Shown: positions 23,100 through 33,866 of the stretch, in pieces | How the letters are laid out: the number at the start of each line of letters is the position of its first letter | Numbering within the stretch: the first letter of the stretch is position 1 | Assembly: GCA_025266875.1 (NCBI GenBank) | Contig: JALLLT010000023.1 | Coordinates: 186,001-250,000 of the forward strand | DNA from: Fennellomyces sp. T-0311 | Lineage: Eukaryota > Mucoromycota > Mucoromycetes > Mucorales > Lichtheimiaceae | DNA length: 64,000 bases | Reading direction: 5' to 3' | Position numbers and translations under genes: made by a program | The notes under the pieces: generated by a model | Seen by the model: only the letters and a program-made list of their open reading frames with translations | Database searches by the model: none | What the model was told of the DNA's origin: nothing

Positions 23100-26000
23100 A
23101 TGTCAGTGAGTTGGCATTTCAGGACAACCTTTTACCTGTTATGCCTTGCACTTTTATTACCATGGACACAAGGTTTTCTTTTTTTTTTTTTTTTTTTACT
23201 TTTGCGAGCAATGAAGGGATCAGTGAATTAAATAAAGCGTAAATAAAATAAACGATAGGTCATAGCGTCAATAACCGGAAACTACAAAGAGTGGAAGGAC
23301 TCTCTTCGGTTCAACTTGACATTGCGCCTCGACCGGAAAGTTTCTTTACGAAACGCAGTCTGACTCGTAATCCTGCATATGAACCGACTCAGCCCAGAGC
23401 CATTGAGCACGACGACATTTTAAGGTTGAAAGTGTTTGCTCACAATCAAACCTACTATCTGCATTTACACCCCAATGACGATCTGTTCCATCCCAATGCC
23501 GTGTTTACCATTGACGACAAACAAGAACGGATTCGTCAACACGAACATCGCGTCTACAAAGGATACGTTATCGATGAAGCCTATACGGCCAGTCGGTGGA
23601 CGGAAGATCAAGCCGGTTTATATCGAGACGATTACTCAGCTTACGACGAGCCCGGTGTACTTGGTTGGGCTCGCATTGTGATTCGCAACGATATCAAGTA
23701 TGTCGATTCTTATTTTCTATTTTAATGTTGCTAAAGTTCTTTTTTTTTTAAAAAAAAAGACACGATCTAGACTATCCTGTGTTTGAGGGCGCGTTTACGA
23801 CGCATAACGATATATACCACGTCAAAGCAACAGAGAGTTACCATAGGACCAAACGTTCGGATGATGCGCAATTGGAAGCGCATCATCTTGGCTCGCGTAT
23901 GGTGATCTATCGTAGCTCGGATACCGTTTTGACCCCTTTAAATCGACGCGATGGCGAACAGATACCCCAATGCGGTTATGATGCCATGATCCATGGCACA
24001 TATGATCAGCCTCTGATGAGAGAGACCCAATACCATGGGCTTGGCGGCATTGCACAGCCCGGTAGTTTCAATGCACTTGAATCATTCGGTACGTTACGCA
24101 AACGTGCTCCGCCCGCAGGATGTCCCGCGACGAAAAAGAGTAAGTCTAAAACCTTTCAAGACGTCATGATGTTCTAACTTGTATTTTTTAAGTCGCATAT
24201 ATCGGTGCTGGTAAAGAACGGGTAGAAGTTAGGGTTTCGTGATACTCAACAAATTGTTTTCTTTGTAGCTGCGGATTGTACTTACGCAAGACATTATCAA
24301 TCGCCTCAAAATGCTCGAACGCAGATCATTAATGACTTTAATACGGCCTCTGGCGTTTACGACAAGACATTCAATATCCAGCTTGGTCTAATCAATATCA
24401 CCATCAAGGATGAAACTTGCCCCTCGTCACCCTCTTCCAGCGAACGTTGGAATCAAGACTGTTCAACATCCTACACTATCTCGAGTCGGCTTAGCGACTT
24501 TAGCCAATGGCGTGCGCAACATAGCGGCGACGGTGCCAGTTTGTGGCATCTTATGACAGGCTGCGCGTATGTCTTTATTATTTATTTACCAACCAAGGGC
24601 TAAATTATAAATATTTTCTTAGATCCGGTATTGAAGTGGGCGTTGCATGGGTTGATGCACTATGCGTTACCACTACATCTCAAACGTCGCAAGGATATGT
24701 ATCCGGAACCGGTGTCTCTTCCATCAGTAAGTCTTTTGGGGGGAAAGTTGAACGTGGCACATGCGTTGAGGTTGAACTATTCCATTTATAGCTCGTGATG
24801 AATGGACCGTTGTTGCGCATGAAGTTGGACATAATTTTGGATCGAATCATGATTGTACTGCCGATACTTGTATCGGGGGTAGGGCATCCAGTTGTTGTCC
24901 ATTGAGCAGCTCGGCTTGTGATGCCGGTGGCCAGTATATCATGAATCCTTCGAGTAACCAGTCGACTGATTCGTTCAGTCCATGTACTATCAATTTGATT
25001 TGCTCAAAACATGCTGAGCTTGGCAGTTGTTTGGAAGGTAAAGAAAAAGAAAACTTGATTTTGGAACATTCCTAATGCCAAGCAAAAAAAAAAGATCCCG
25101 GAAGTCGTACAGTGGCAACACTCCAAATGTGTGGTAACGGTATCAAAGAAGACGGTGAAGATTGTGATCCAGGAGGAAACAACAGCACATGCTGCAATGC
25201 AGAGACTTGCAAGTTTATCAACAATGCCAAGTGCGAGTAAGTTTCTTTGGGTCAAAACGTTCTCAAAAAAAAAACACTGAAAACGATAAATTTTAGCGAT
25301 GCGACGGATCTTTGCTGCGAAAACTGTGCGCCGCGTTCCGCCGATTACGTTTGTCGACCTGCGGTATCCAACTGCGATGTCGAAGAAAAATGCCCTGGCG
25401 ATTCCGGCGATTGTCCCAAGGACCAACACAAAACAGATGGAGAAAACTGCGGTGATCACCTTCAATGTGCTTCGGGACAATGTACTTCACGTGACCAACA
25501 GTGTCGACAACGTGGCGCAGATATGAACATTACAAGAGCATGTGGATCCGCGTCGGGATCATGTCAAATGATTTGCGATGGCCAAGGCGCCTTTTCGTGT
25601 CTTTTGTTCAACGGATTTTTCATTGATGGCACACCCTGCGGTGTGGGTGGAGCTTGCAAGGATGGAAAATGCAGTCTAGATAACTTTGGTAAGTGGATAT
25701 CACACTTTGACAACATTTTTTTTATTTATAATTATGCCAAAAATAGGCGACAATGCCAAGAATTGGATCGATAACAACAAGGAGATTGCGATTCCCGTCA
25801 TTATTGTTGTCGGCTTGCTTGTTCTTTTCTGTCTCTTCCGTTGTCTGTGTTACGGTTGCTGTGGTTACGGTGGCTACCGCACACTTAACAACAAAAGTGG
25901 GGTATATGTTGTCAGTTCCGCACCCCCGGTTTATACGACAAATCAACCTTATTATCACCCACCACCAGGTCAACAAGGCCAATGGGTTGATCCATCACAG

Positions 26001-26198
26001 TACAATGGTCAGTATAACAGCAATTACAATGCGCCACCGTCCGCTCCACCGCCTGCGTATGCGCCTAGTCCACCTGGCCAGCGCGAGGCATATGAAATGA
26101 ACCCGCGAACCAATAGCACTTCTCCTTCACCTGGCGGTCATGACAGCGAGATCTCCGGCCGTGTGCAACGATTCCAAGAACGAATGTCACCTCGGTAA
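23100..26198 (+). CDS. ADAM-type (M12B) metalloprotease, membrane-anchored
   Basis: Nine exons: 23100-23172, 23259-23697, 23760-24139, 24269-24566, 24623-24726, 24792-25037, 25095-25236, 25297-25688 and 25747-26198, giving 841 residues. Order: signal peptide (1-24, ...LLLPWTQG), propeptide, adamalysin catalytic domain from about residue 300 with zinc motif HEVGHNFGSNHD (441-452) and a Met-turn IMNP, disintegrin-like and Cys-rich region (about 515-690, starting CGNGIKEDGEDCD), one transmembrane helix (705-722) followed by RCLCYGCCGYGGY, and a Pro/Tyr/Gln-rich cytoplasmic tail. The tail has two PPxY motifs (PPVY and PPAY), potential ligands for WW-domain ubiquitin ligases. The active site is complete, so it is probably a functional sheddase-like surface protease. 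Intron 1 starts GTTTTC, a weak donor, but splicing joins the signal peptide in frame. Confidence 0.92.
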
Positions 26199-26457
26199 AA
26201 AATACCAAAATATCTGTCTTTTTTTCAGTATAAACACACAAAAACCTTCTTGCTTGTAAGCATTAGTTATATTTTTTTAAAGAGAAAAAATACTTGCGAC
26301 TGACAAAAAAACCAAGGAACTCTACGTCTGTCTATATGGTACATTTTTTGTTTCCAAATATGAAAAGTAATTGGATGTGGGGGGATGATGATGAGAGGAG
26401 TGGGGTTGTTGTTATGTACAATTTTTCTTGTTGCTTTTTTTTTTAATAAAAAAATAA

Positions 26458-27211
26458 TTACTGCGATTCAGCAACGACGCCGACCTGAGCAGGACGAAGG
26501 ACACGACCCTTCAAAGTATAGCCCAACTTTTGCACGACAAAGACGGTACCAGCTTCCTTGCCAGGGATGGGAGTTTGGAACAAGGCCTGATGTTTGTTGG
26601 GATCAAAGGCGGTATCCACGGGGTCATCCTGCTCAACGCCGTGACGCTTCAATGTCTTGACAAGTTCGGTTTCGGTCATGGAAACACCGGTATACAAGTT
26701 CGTTAACTGGTCAGCCAGCTTCTCGACATCCTTTGCCAATTCGGATTCCAAAGCGGCCTGCTTGCTGCGCAAATCCTCTGGCACGGCAGTCAACGCCATA
26801 CCCAAAATGTCCACAGTGTCAAGCAAGTCCTTTGCAAACTTTTGAATGGCGAATTCTTGTGCACTTTGGATCTCCTTGCGAGTTCGTTCACGCAAGTTTT
26901 CTTGATCAGCCAAGCAACGGATGTATGCGTCCTATTTTATATTTTGATGAGTTCACTTTTGGGATCAATTCTTTTTTTTTCTTTTTTCTTCTTGTATATT
27001 ATACCTGAAGTTCGGCAATCTTTTTATCCTTTTCGGCCAAAAGCTTGCTGGGGTCATTCTCGTCCTTTTTCTCCTCGGCTGCGGCCTTTTCTTCCTTGGG
27101 CTGCTCGTTGTTGTTCTCGGTGGCATACGCACGACGAAGAGGGAGCGCTGTGACGCGAGCAGTCGATGACCGCGCAGATGCAACGGCAGCATTACGAATA
27201 ACGGAGAGCAT
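26458..27211 (-). CDS. mge1: mitochondrial GrpE nucleotide-exchange factor (Mge1)
   Basis: Two exons, 27211-27005 and 26931-26458, giving 226 residues. Residues 1-30 are basic and Ser/Ala-rich (targeting peptide). Next comes a Glu/Lys-rich stretch and the long coiled-coil (ELQ-DAYIRCLADQENLRERT), then the C-terminal beta domain HGVEQDDPVDTAFDPNKHQA ... GYTLKGRVLRPAQVGVV. It releases ADP from mitochondrial Hsp70 during protein import and folding in the matrix. Convergent with the ADAM gene, with 259 bp between stop codons. Confidence 0.95.
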
Positions 27212-27960
27212 GTTTATATGAAAAGAGAGGGATATTGCGGACTGGCTCGAAAAGTTGTCGGGTTCAAATAAAAAAAGTATCCAAACAGACGTCACACCGT
27301 CCATGCCGTTCTTAGCGCTTCCCCCATGGTAACTTTTTTTTCGAACCAGGGAGAGTCCCTTTGCGCATTGGGAACCGTTCGGCTCGGGTTTGAGTCAGCA
27401 CGATTGACAGCTCAAAAGTGTTCTTTGAATCAATAAAACTCTAATCTTGTTTGACAAGCCCAACGTACAAAAAAAAACTTTTCGCTCCTTTCAATTGAAT
27501 TTAGATCCGCAAAAACCGGTTAAAAAACAAGATGTAATTGCAAAAAAAAAGGGTTTATTTATTCTTTTATGAACGAGAAAAAGGGGAACCTGATCGAGGA
27601 AAAAAAAGAGGATGGATTAGTAAAGTATACTCCTTGCAAAGCACATAAACCAAGAAAACACCCCATCAAACAGGAAAACTCAGTGTAACTATGAACTCAA
27701 AAAGAATAAAGAAAAAAGGTCATAACACCCGGCCCTCCAGAACGGAGGACGCAAATGGTGCTCGATAAATGTGTTGTTTATCATCACCGTTTCCCACCCG
27801 CACCACCCACGCGAAAGAGGCTGTATAACATACCAAGTTTATCGTAAAAAGAAAGAGAAAAACAAACGATTAAAGAAAAAAGCATGCGAGGCAAAATTTT
27901 ATAGCGAACGGTATATGCCGGTCACGCGTCGACACTTTTTTTTTAGCTTCCGATGCGCGT
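27212..27960. other. intergenic region
   Basis: Promoter of mge1 on the right of its ATG and the 3' region of the SSB gene; both genes are on the minus strand. A-rich, with no coding frame of note. Confidence 0.45.
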
Positions 27961-28664
27961 TCACTCTTCTTCGCGGTTGGTTGAACGCAGCAACTTGACT
28001 TGGGCTAACAAAGATACGCCATGAGTCCCGTGCTATCCCCTGCATAACAACCTCTTACATTGATGGATTTCGGCCTTGGTGCGCAACACGCCTTCCCGAT
28101 CCGTGTAGTCATTGTAACGAAGACTGCCTTCCACGTACACCAAATCACTGCAGACACGTCAACATCCTCCTGCGATACCCATCCTCTTTCTTACCCCTTC
28201 TTGACCTTTTCCGGGAGCCACTCGGCCGAATTCCAGGCGGTGATACGGTGCCACTGCGTCCGCTTGACAAGGTTTCCTTCCAAAAGAAGGGTTCCAGTTC
28301 AGCATGTCACACACTCTTTTTTTTTAGAATAAAAAAAAAGGTACCTTCTTTATCAGGTCGGGTTTCAGACGTTGCTACTGTGTAGTTGACAACACGACGG
28401 TTTTCACCGAATTCGGTCACGGAGGGATCGGCACCAACACGTCCGATCAATTGAACCTTGTTCACTACCGCTGAGGATTTAGTAAAGATCGGTAAAACAA
28501 GCACCATTATGAACATTTACAGTCTGCGCGGGCACGGGTGGAGGAGAATGCCTATAATGAGGGTTGAAAGACGTGTCAGTTGCTACGTGACCATCGCACG
28601 CGGGGTGGAAGCGTACTCTGGTAAACTTGGTGGAAACGGAGGCGGGTCGAAGCAGGTAGGCCAT
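27961..28664 (-). CDS. mitochondrial single-stranded DNA-binding protein
   Basis: Six short exons on the minus strand: 28664-28617, 28551-28521, 28470-28345, 28276-28195, 28147-28059 and 28004-27961, giving 139 residues. The N terminus MAYLLRPASVSTKFTR plus AFSSTRARA is a mitochondrial presequence. The OB fold follows: VVNKVQLIGRVGADP, NYTVATSETR, KRTQWHRITAWNSAEW, GDLVYVEGSLRYNDYTDREG. This matches the bacterial-type SSB (Rim1 in yeast) that coats mitochondrial DNA during replication. No single exon exceeds 126 nt, so the gene is easy to miss. Confidence 0.9.
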
Positions 28665-28843
28665 GACGAAAACAGTCAATCGGTATAAAGAGAAAAAGAA
28701 GAAAGGGAAGCGACCGATTCCGTTTGACACATAATGTTTTTCGGACTCCGCCTTCAGTTGCGATTCAATTCATTGTCGTTGCGATGGTTACTTTTTTTAG
28801 TTTCTTTATAAAAATACACATATGGGGGGTTTCACTAGTAGGC

Positions 28844-30424
28844 TTATGCAGATGACTTTACGGATGGACCGCGGTAGATGGCCCGCTGGTTGGTAAGTTG
28901 GAGCTGGGCCATGTGGTCAAACAGCTCAAAGATCTCTTCGTCATCTTCCAACGTGCGCGGCGACGGCGGGGGAGACGGCATTGCGGATAACGGACGGATG
29001 TAAGCGTCTTGGTTCTCCAGCCGGCGACCTTCCAAGCGATCCACCTTGCTGAACAGGTCGGACATGAACATGTCGCGCTCCTTGTTTGCGGTCATTTGAA
29101 ACCGCTGTTTGGAGAAGCGTGGACGATGCAAAGACTTTACGAGCGAATCGACCATGCCAGACATTTCCCGGAACAGCCGTTCATCCGGAGATTTCCATTC
29201 CTAGCCATACGATATGTGTGTAAGTTGTTTATGCATGAAAGAAAACAAAACGACCTTATTAACATACCTGATCAGCCATTCTGCCACGGTCCATGCGGTC
29301 AAATAATCCGTGCATGGAAGCCGCGTCGATCTTTTTCTGTAATCGCGTGTCCAACGAAACCCTCTGGTTGTCAAAGGAGCGTGACGCCACATGACAGATC
29401 TGCACAATCAGGTCGCGCAACATGGCATCTTTGCACTTTGGCAAGGTCGCCCGCTGGTCGTTCATTCGGCCCAAGGAAAGTCGATCAACGATCTTTCCGA
29501 TGGATGCCGCGGCCAGTTCGTTGGCTTGTCGCTCCGTCATGTCCACACGTTGATTGTTGAGGCGGGGGGCAACATGGCTGAGTCGATCGATGGCTGCAAA
29601 CAAATTGTCCAGGTCGTACTGCGTCTTTTCCGATACGTAGGGTGGAGGTGGTGGAATGTATTCTTCTTCGTCGAGGTCGGTGTATGCTGGAGGCGCATGG
29701 CAGCGCTCGTAACCGAGACAGTAGACCGCATCCATCAGTTGGTCCATTTCTGTCCAGAGTTCTGACATGCGCGGAAACTGTTGATCACGTCGAAAGGCCC
29801 ACATCTTTTCGCGAAGCCGTTGGTATACGTTGGTGGTGGCATGTTCTTCTTCGTCGTCGTCGTCGTTTTCAGCAGAGGCGAGTTCCAGCACGCGGTAGAC
29901 ATTACATAGCAACGCAGCCAGCGCGTAGCACAAATGATACTCCTTGCTCCGGTCAAGAAGAGAAAACACTTGTTGTTGTGAGGACAATGCGCGTCGTACA
30001 TCGCACATGGTCGCGCAGGGTGCAGACTCGCTCCGAATCATTTCCACGGTACCCATTTGACTGATGCGTTTGGTGTTGTGCGCAATCGAGCCCAAAAGAG
30101 AGGTGCTGGGTAGTGCCGAGTCGGATTTGCGACGTATGGAGCCGTCATACGTAGCCGGGCCATCCAGCGGAAGTGTCACGACGATGCACTTTAATAACGA
30201 ATCCAGTGCAATCAAACAATCATGTTTGACGGACTGAAGTGATCGAATCACCTGAATTCTTTGTTTGAGCATGTGTGGTTTGATTGTTTTCATGCTTTCG
30301 CTCGTTTTACCTCTTCAGAAACATCTGTTTTGTCAAACTTTGTCTGTAAAAAGTAAATGTAAGCCCTTAAATGGTCCGTGTGTGACAAAAAAAACAGAGC
30401 GAGAGGTCTTACTTGGTCACACAT
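28844..30424 (-). CDS. uncharacterised protein with NQR-type repeats
   Basis: Minus-strand exons 30424-30413, 30343-30311, 30251-29268 and 29200-28844 give 461 residues. The family was not recognised. The N-terminal half is helical with an acidic run (ENDDDDEEEH) and a Pro run (YIPPPPPYV). From about residue 230 a 30-45-residue unit recurs about seven times, with consensus LFDRL-x3-R-L/M-x-N/D-Q-R: for example IDRLSHVAPRLNNQRVDM, VDRLSLGRMNDQRATL, LFDRMDRGRMADQEW, VDRLEGRRLENQDAYI and FDHMAQLQLTNQRAIY. This suggests a repeat scaffold. The start (MCDQ then an intron) is inferred from a strong GTAAGA donor; an alternative is the in-frame ATG at 30293. Confidence 0.75.
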
Positions 30425-31554
30425 TATTGAGAAAGAGAGAGTAAAATAAGGAAACGAATGAAAAAGAAAAAGAAAGAAAAAGCGGTCAAAAGTTGGGTTC
30501 TTTATAATTCATGCAGATCAAAAAAAAATGCGCTCGGTTCCGTATCCCGGTTACGTTCAACTCCTTTCCATAGTAGATCGCAGCTCCTTTAAATTGGGGC
30601 CATCTCTTGACGTCCGCCGTAACCCCCAAGTTGTCTCTTAGTTTTCAACGTCAAACCACTCTCTTTCTCTCTCAGCCCCAAGGAGATATAACTCTTTTTA
30701 GGAGCAATCTTATAACCCTTGTGCTGCGCAGTTCCGATTGACTACATTCTTCAAGCGGCCCCCTTCCTCTTTATCTTATTTCTCCTTTGGGCTCAGATAC
30801 CACTCAAATATGCTCGAGGGAGGGAAGGATTGACATCATCTCATTCTTGCTACTCCTCGCGAGAGAGAAAACGAATAAAAAAAAGAAAATAGACGGAGCC
30901 GCCACCCAATTGATTGAAGCTTTACGTATGGGTTTGGTGATGATCGACATCAGCTGTCCATATTGATTGACAGATGGTTCCTTTGTTGATTTCGAGCCAT
31001 ACGAAAGAATAAAGTGAGCGAGAACCAATAAGGAGATTCTGTTCATCATGAAAAAAAAGACGATATATCGACCACTTAATACTTTCCACTTGCAGCAAGC
31101 GTAACCAGAGCCTGCCCTGGCTGCAATAAGGAAACTCTTGCATAAACGAGAGAGAATAGGGACACACATTGGACTCGCTGGAGATTTAATCACAATTAAA
31201 TGGCCCATTGAGGAGTTGACAAATATCTCGCTGCTCGCGACAACACTCTCTCTATATTCGCAAATAGGGCGTGTCATCCAAAGCGGGTCGCTTATATTGC
31301 TTCCCTCTATTTCACATTGCTTGCATGGGTTCATGCATATCAGCACATGTTTTTTACTTGATGACAGGGCTTGCAAACGCATGCCAGCATTGCTTGCCTT
31401 CCCCTATTTGATTGTTGCTTCGGACAAGCCATGCTCGCCCAATATGATTCATGCCCGTCAATTGCAGTTGCATGGCTGATCGTTATATTTATATATTTGG
31501 CATTACATACATAAAAGCTCTTTACAAAAGTTATTACGGTAAAAATATAGCAAG
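30425..31554. other. intergenic region with one long unexplained frame
   Basis: Promoter of the repeat protein (CT-rich near 30640-30680) and 3' region of the shr3-like gene. A minus-strand ATG frame of 192 codons (31382-30804) shows no recognisable domain and contains runs of Phe and Ser/Lys typical of chance translation, so it was not called. Confidence 0.4.
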
Positions 31555-32404
31555 TTATTTGGTCTTTTTGGTGTTGGTCCGCTCAGCCTTCTCGGCCTTT
31601 TCGCTCTTTTTCATCACAAAATAGTGTGCAATCTGAAGACCGATGATGCCTATATTAAATGCAGAGCTTGGTTAAATCGCCTCCCTCTTTCCTTTCTCTT
31701 TCTCTTTCGCTTACCGGTGACTGCCAACACAATGATAAAGTGGGCGGCAGCAATGTTCTTGAGCGATGCCAGCACTTCGCTTTCGTCTTTGGAGTTAACG
31801 ACGACTTCCAGACCTATCCTGATTTTGTCAGCAAAAAAAGGCATAATTCTCCGTTGCGTAAGTTACCGGGTCGCACAGACGTAGCGTGGGTGGACAATCC
31901 AAACAACATGAGCACTAGCAAGAGATAATGGGCTGAGTTTTTCTGCCAAAAAATAAAAAAGATACCTTTACCAAGCGATGCACCATCGAAGAGAATATTG
32001 GCTTCGGTCATATGTGCAAGACCCGCCGAGAAACCGACTGCAGCAATCATCAGGTTGGCAAATGGTATATATTTCAGAATATTGGGTGCTTGCGATTGAG
32101 TCGTGTAGTACGTCTGGATCGAAAAAAAAAGAGAACCCGTATTAAAACCCGCAAAGAACACACACACACTCAACAGCACTCCACTTTACCACTGCCCGAG
32201 AGATCGAATCGGGATGGTCTGTGTGATTGGCCCACAGCAAATAGTAATCGAATGCCCAATCAGACCAGTAAGTCTACGTAAAAAAAAAGTTGCGTCCATG
32301 TCGTCATGCAAGAATGGGACTAAAATACTTACGCCATAAGCAAAGAAGCAAGAGCACAGAATAAGTGCTACTTTGACAGTTTGCATTTGCTCGGGTGCCA
32401 ACAT
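31555..32404 (-). CDS. Shr3-type amino-acid permease chaperone
   Basis: Six exons on the minus strand: 32404-32333, 32273-32190, 32113-31972, 31914-31867, 31813-31715 and 31649-31555, giving 179 residues. Four hydrophobic segments: VKVALILCSCFFAYG, FANLMIAAVGFSAGL, VLMLFGLSTHAT, and AAHFIIVLAVTGIIGLQIAHY. The loop TYWSDWAFDYYLLW ... ISRAVTYYT matches the fungal Shr3/Psh3 family. These ER membrane chaperones keep newly made amino-acid permeases folded for export in COPII vesicles. The Lys-rich C-terminal tail (KKSEKAEKAERTN) is consistent with ER retention. Length fits the family, slightly short. Confidence 0.82.
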
Positions 32405-33269
32405 GATTGTAAAGAAAAACTGGGGAGCAAAAGGTAAACGCTCTCTTGGTCGATTCTTCGTTTCACGCGCACTTAATTCGCCTAATTTAGTCACCGCTTG
32501 TTGATAAAGTTTGTGTAGTTTGAGAGATTGTGCTCACTTTGACTTGTGCAGAACAGCCTAAAGAGCGCAACCATCCGCCCACCGGTGCTTGCCACCCTTC
32601 GTATGAATTGGCACTCATGGCTTCGTTGTTAGGCCCAAAAAAACGTCCGGTTTCTCCTCTTGGCTCCTATTACGCGTACTTGCTCTTTCTGTGTTTGTGT
32701 GAATCGCGGATTAACACCGCCGGAGTATAACAGAGTGTAATGCTCCATCCGATCAAGGTTCTCGGTAACAAGTCCGTACCTATTAAAGAAAAGTGCCAAG
32801 ATGTTTTTTCATGTGGTATCCATTTATTACCCACAGTAATTAGGTGCGGATTGCAGATCAAGGAAAAAAAAATTGCTACTGAGTCTCCGAAGGAAAAAGA
32901 GATGCATAATTATAACGAGTGACTTGGCAACTGTTTCAAGGATTCAGATCTTGGTGTGCACGATACACGAACGTTTGTGTAATTATCCTTTTATGTAGAG
33001 TAGGAACGATAAGCAAAACCCAGGCGTTTGTTTCAACACCGATAGCGTTTGCTGTTGTCATGATCGGTGACATGATACTTTCTTTTTAAGTAAAAAAAAG
33101 GTGTAGGAAAAATGAAGATTTGATTCGATGAGGGGTGAAACGCGCATTTTGGGTTGTGTGGCATGGTTACAGTGAGGCACTGTTGCTATGCAACCAGGCG
33201 CATAATTTTTTCTCCGGTCCAGTGCACGGCTTGAACGTTTCCACAGTTTCCATTGCATCTTGATTAACC
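32405..33269. other. divergent promoter region
   Basis: Between shr3 (minus) and the SVIP-like gene (plus). No convincing gene; short frames at 32530-32922 were discounted. Confidence 0.45.
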
Positions 33270-33680
33270 ATGGTAAATGAAAAAAGAAATACCCTCCCAA
33301 AACACGCTGCCCTGAATAAAATAAAGCTCATCTCAGTTGCCAATGCTGCTAGGGAAATTGTCTCGGCACAAGGAAAAAGGAACAAGGACAGCGGTTGGGA
33401 TCGCCTAGTGCCAATGCACCAGGCAACTCATTGGGAGGTTCGAGTGCGAGTCCCAATTCCGACAGAGAAGCTATGCTTGCTGCTGCAGAACAACGTCGAC
33501 TAAAAGTAATATTGAGCTGTACAATGACGCCGACACTAAAAAAAGTATGTGTAGGCTGAGAATCGCGGTGTGGTGAAACAAGACGGCAAGTTGAGCAAGC
33601 AGCTGGCGGAACAGAAAAGACAAAATCCTCTGCTAGCTGATAACAGCAAGGACATGCCTGAGAGAATCGTGGTAAAATAG
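33270..33680 (+). CDS. small lipidated SVIP-like protein (VCP-interacting motif)
   Basis: Three exons, 33270-33272, 33353-33505 and 33555-33680, giving 93 residues. The first coding exon is the ATG alone, followed at once by GTAAAT. Splicing gives MGNCLGTRKK, an N-myristoylation signal with a palmitoylatable Cys, as in small VCP/p97-interacting proteins. The block SDREAMLAAAEQRRLKAENR resembles the VCP-interacting motif (AAExR), and QDGKLSKQLAEQ follows. It would bind the Cdc48/p97 ATPase at membranes and modulate ER-associated degradation. The middle is Ser/Asn/Gly-rich. Family assignment rests on layout and motif only. Confidence 0.72.
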
Positions 33681-33866
33681 AATGCAAATCAAGGGGCGGG
33701 TTGTTTTCTTTTTTCCTTTTTGCTAAATGGCTTTGTGTTTCTATAGTACGATTGAAACGAGTTTCATAACAAGTCGTTTGTGTCACGCTGCATGAAATAA
33801 AAGGTTATTTTTTTTGACTGCTCCCAAAAGCATCGTTACCTCTTTCGCCTGTCAAAAAAAAAAATA

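Noticed and set aside
30804..31382. Minus-strand ATG frame of 192 codons
   Set aside because: No domain, low-complexity Phe/Ser/Lys runs, no promoter or splice support; probably chance in a CT-rich spacer. Expression data could overturn this.
33349..33786. Minus-strand frame of 145 codons
   Set aside because: Antisense to the spliced SVIP-like gene, which explains the region better.
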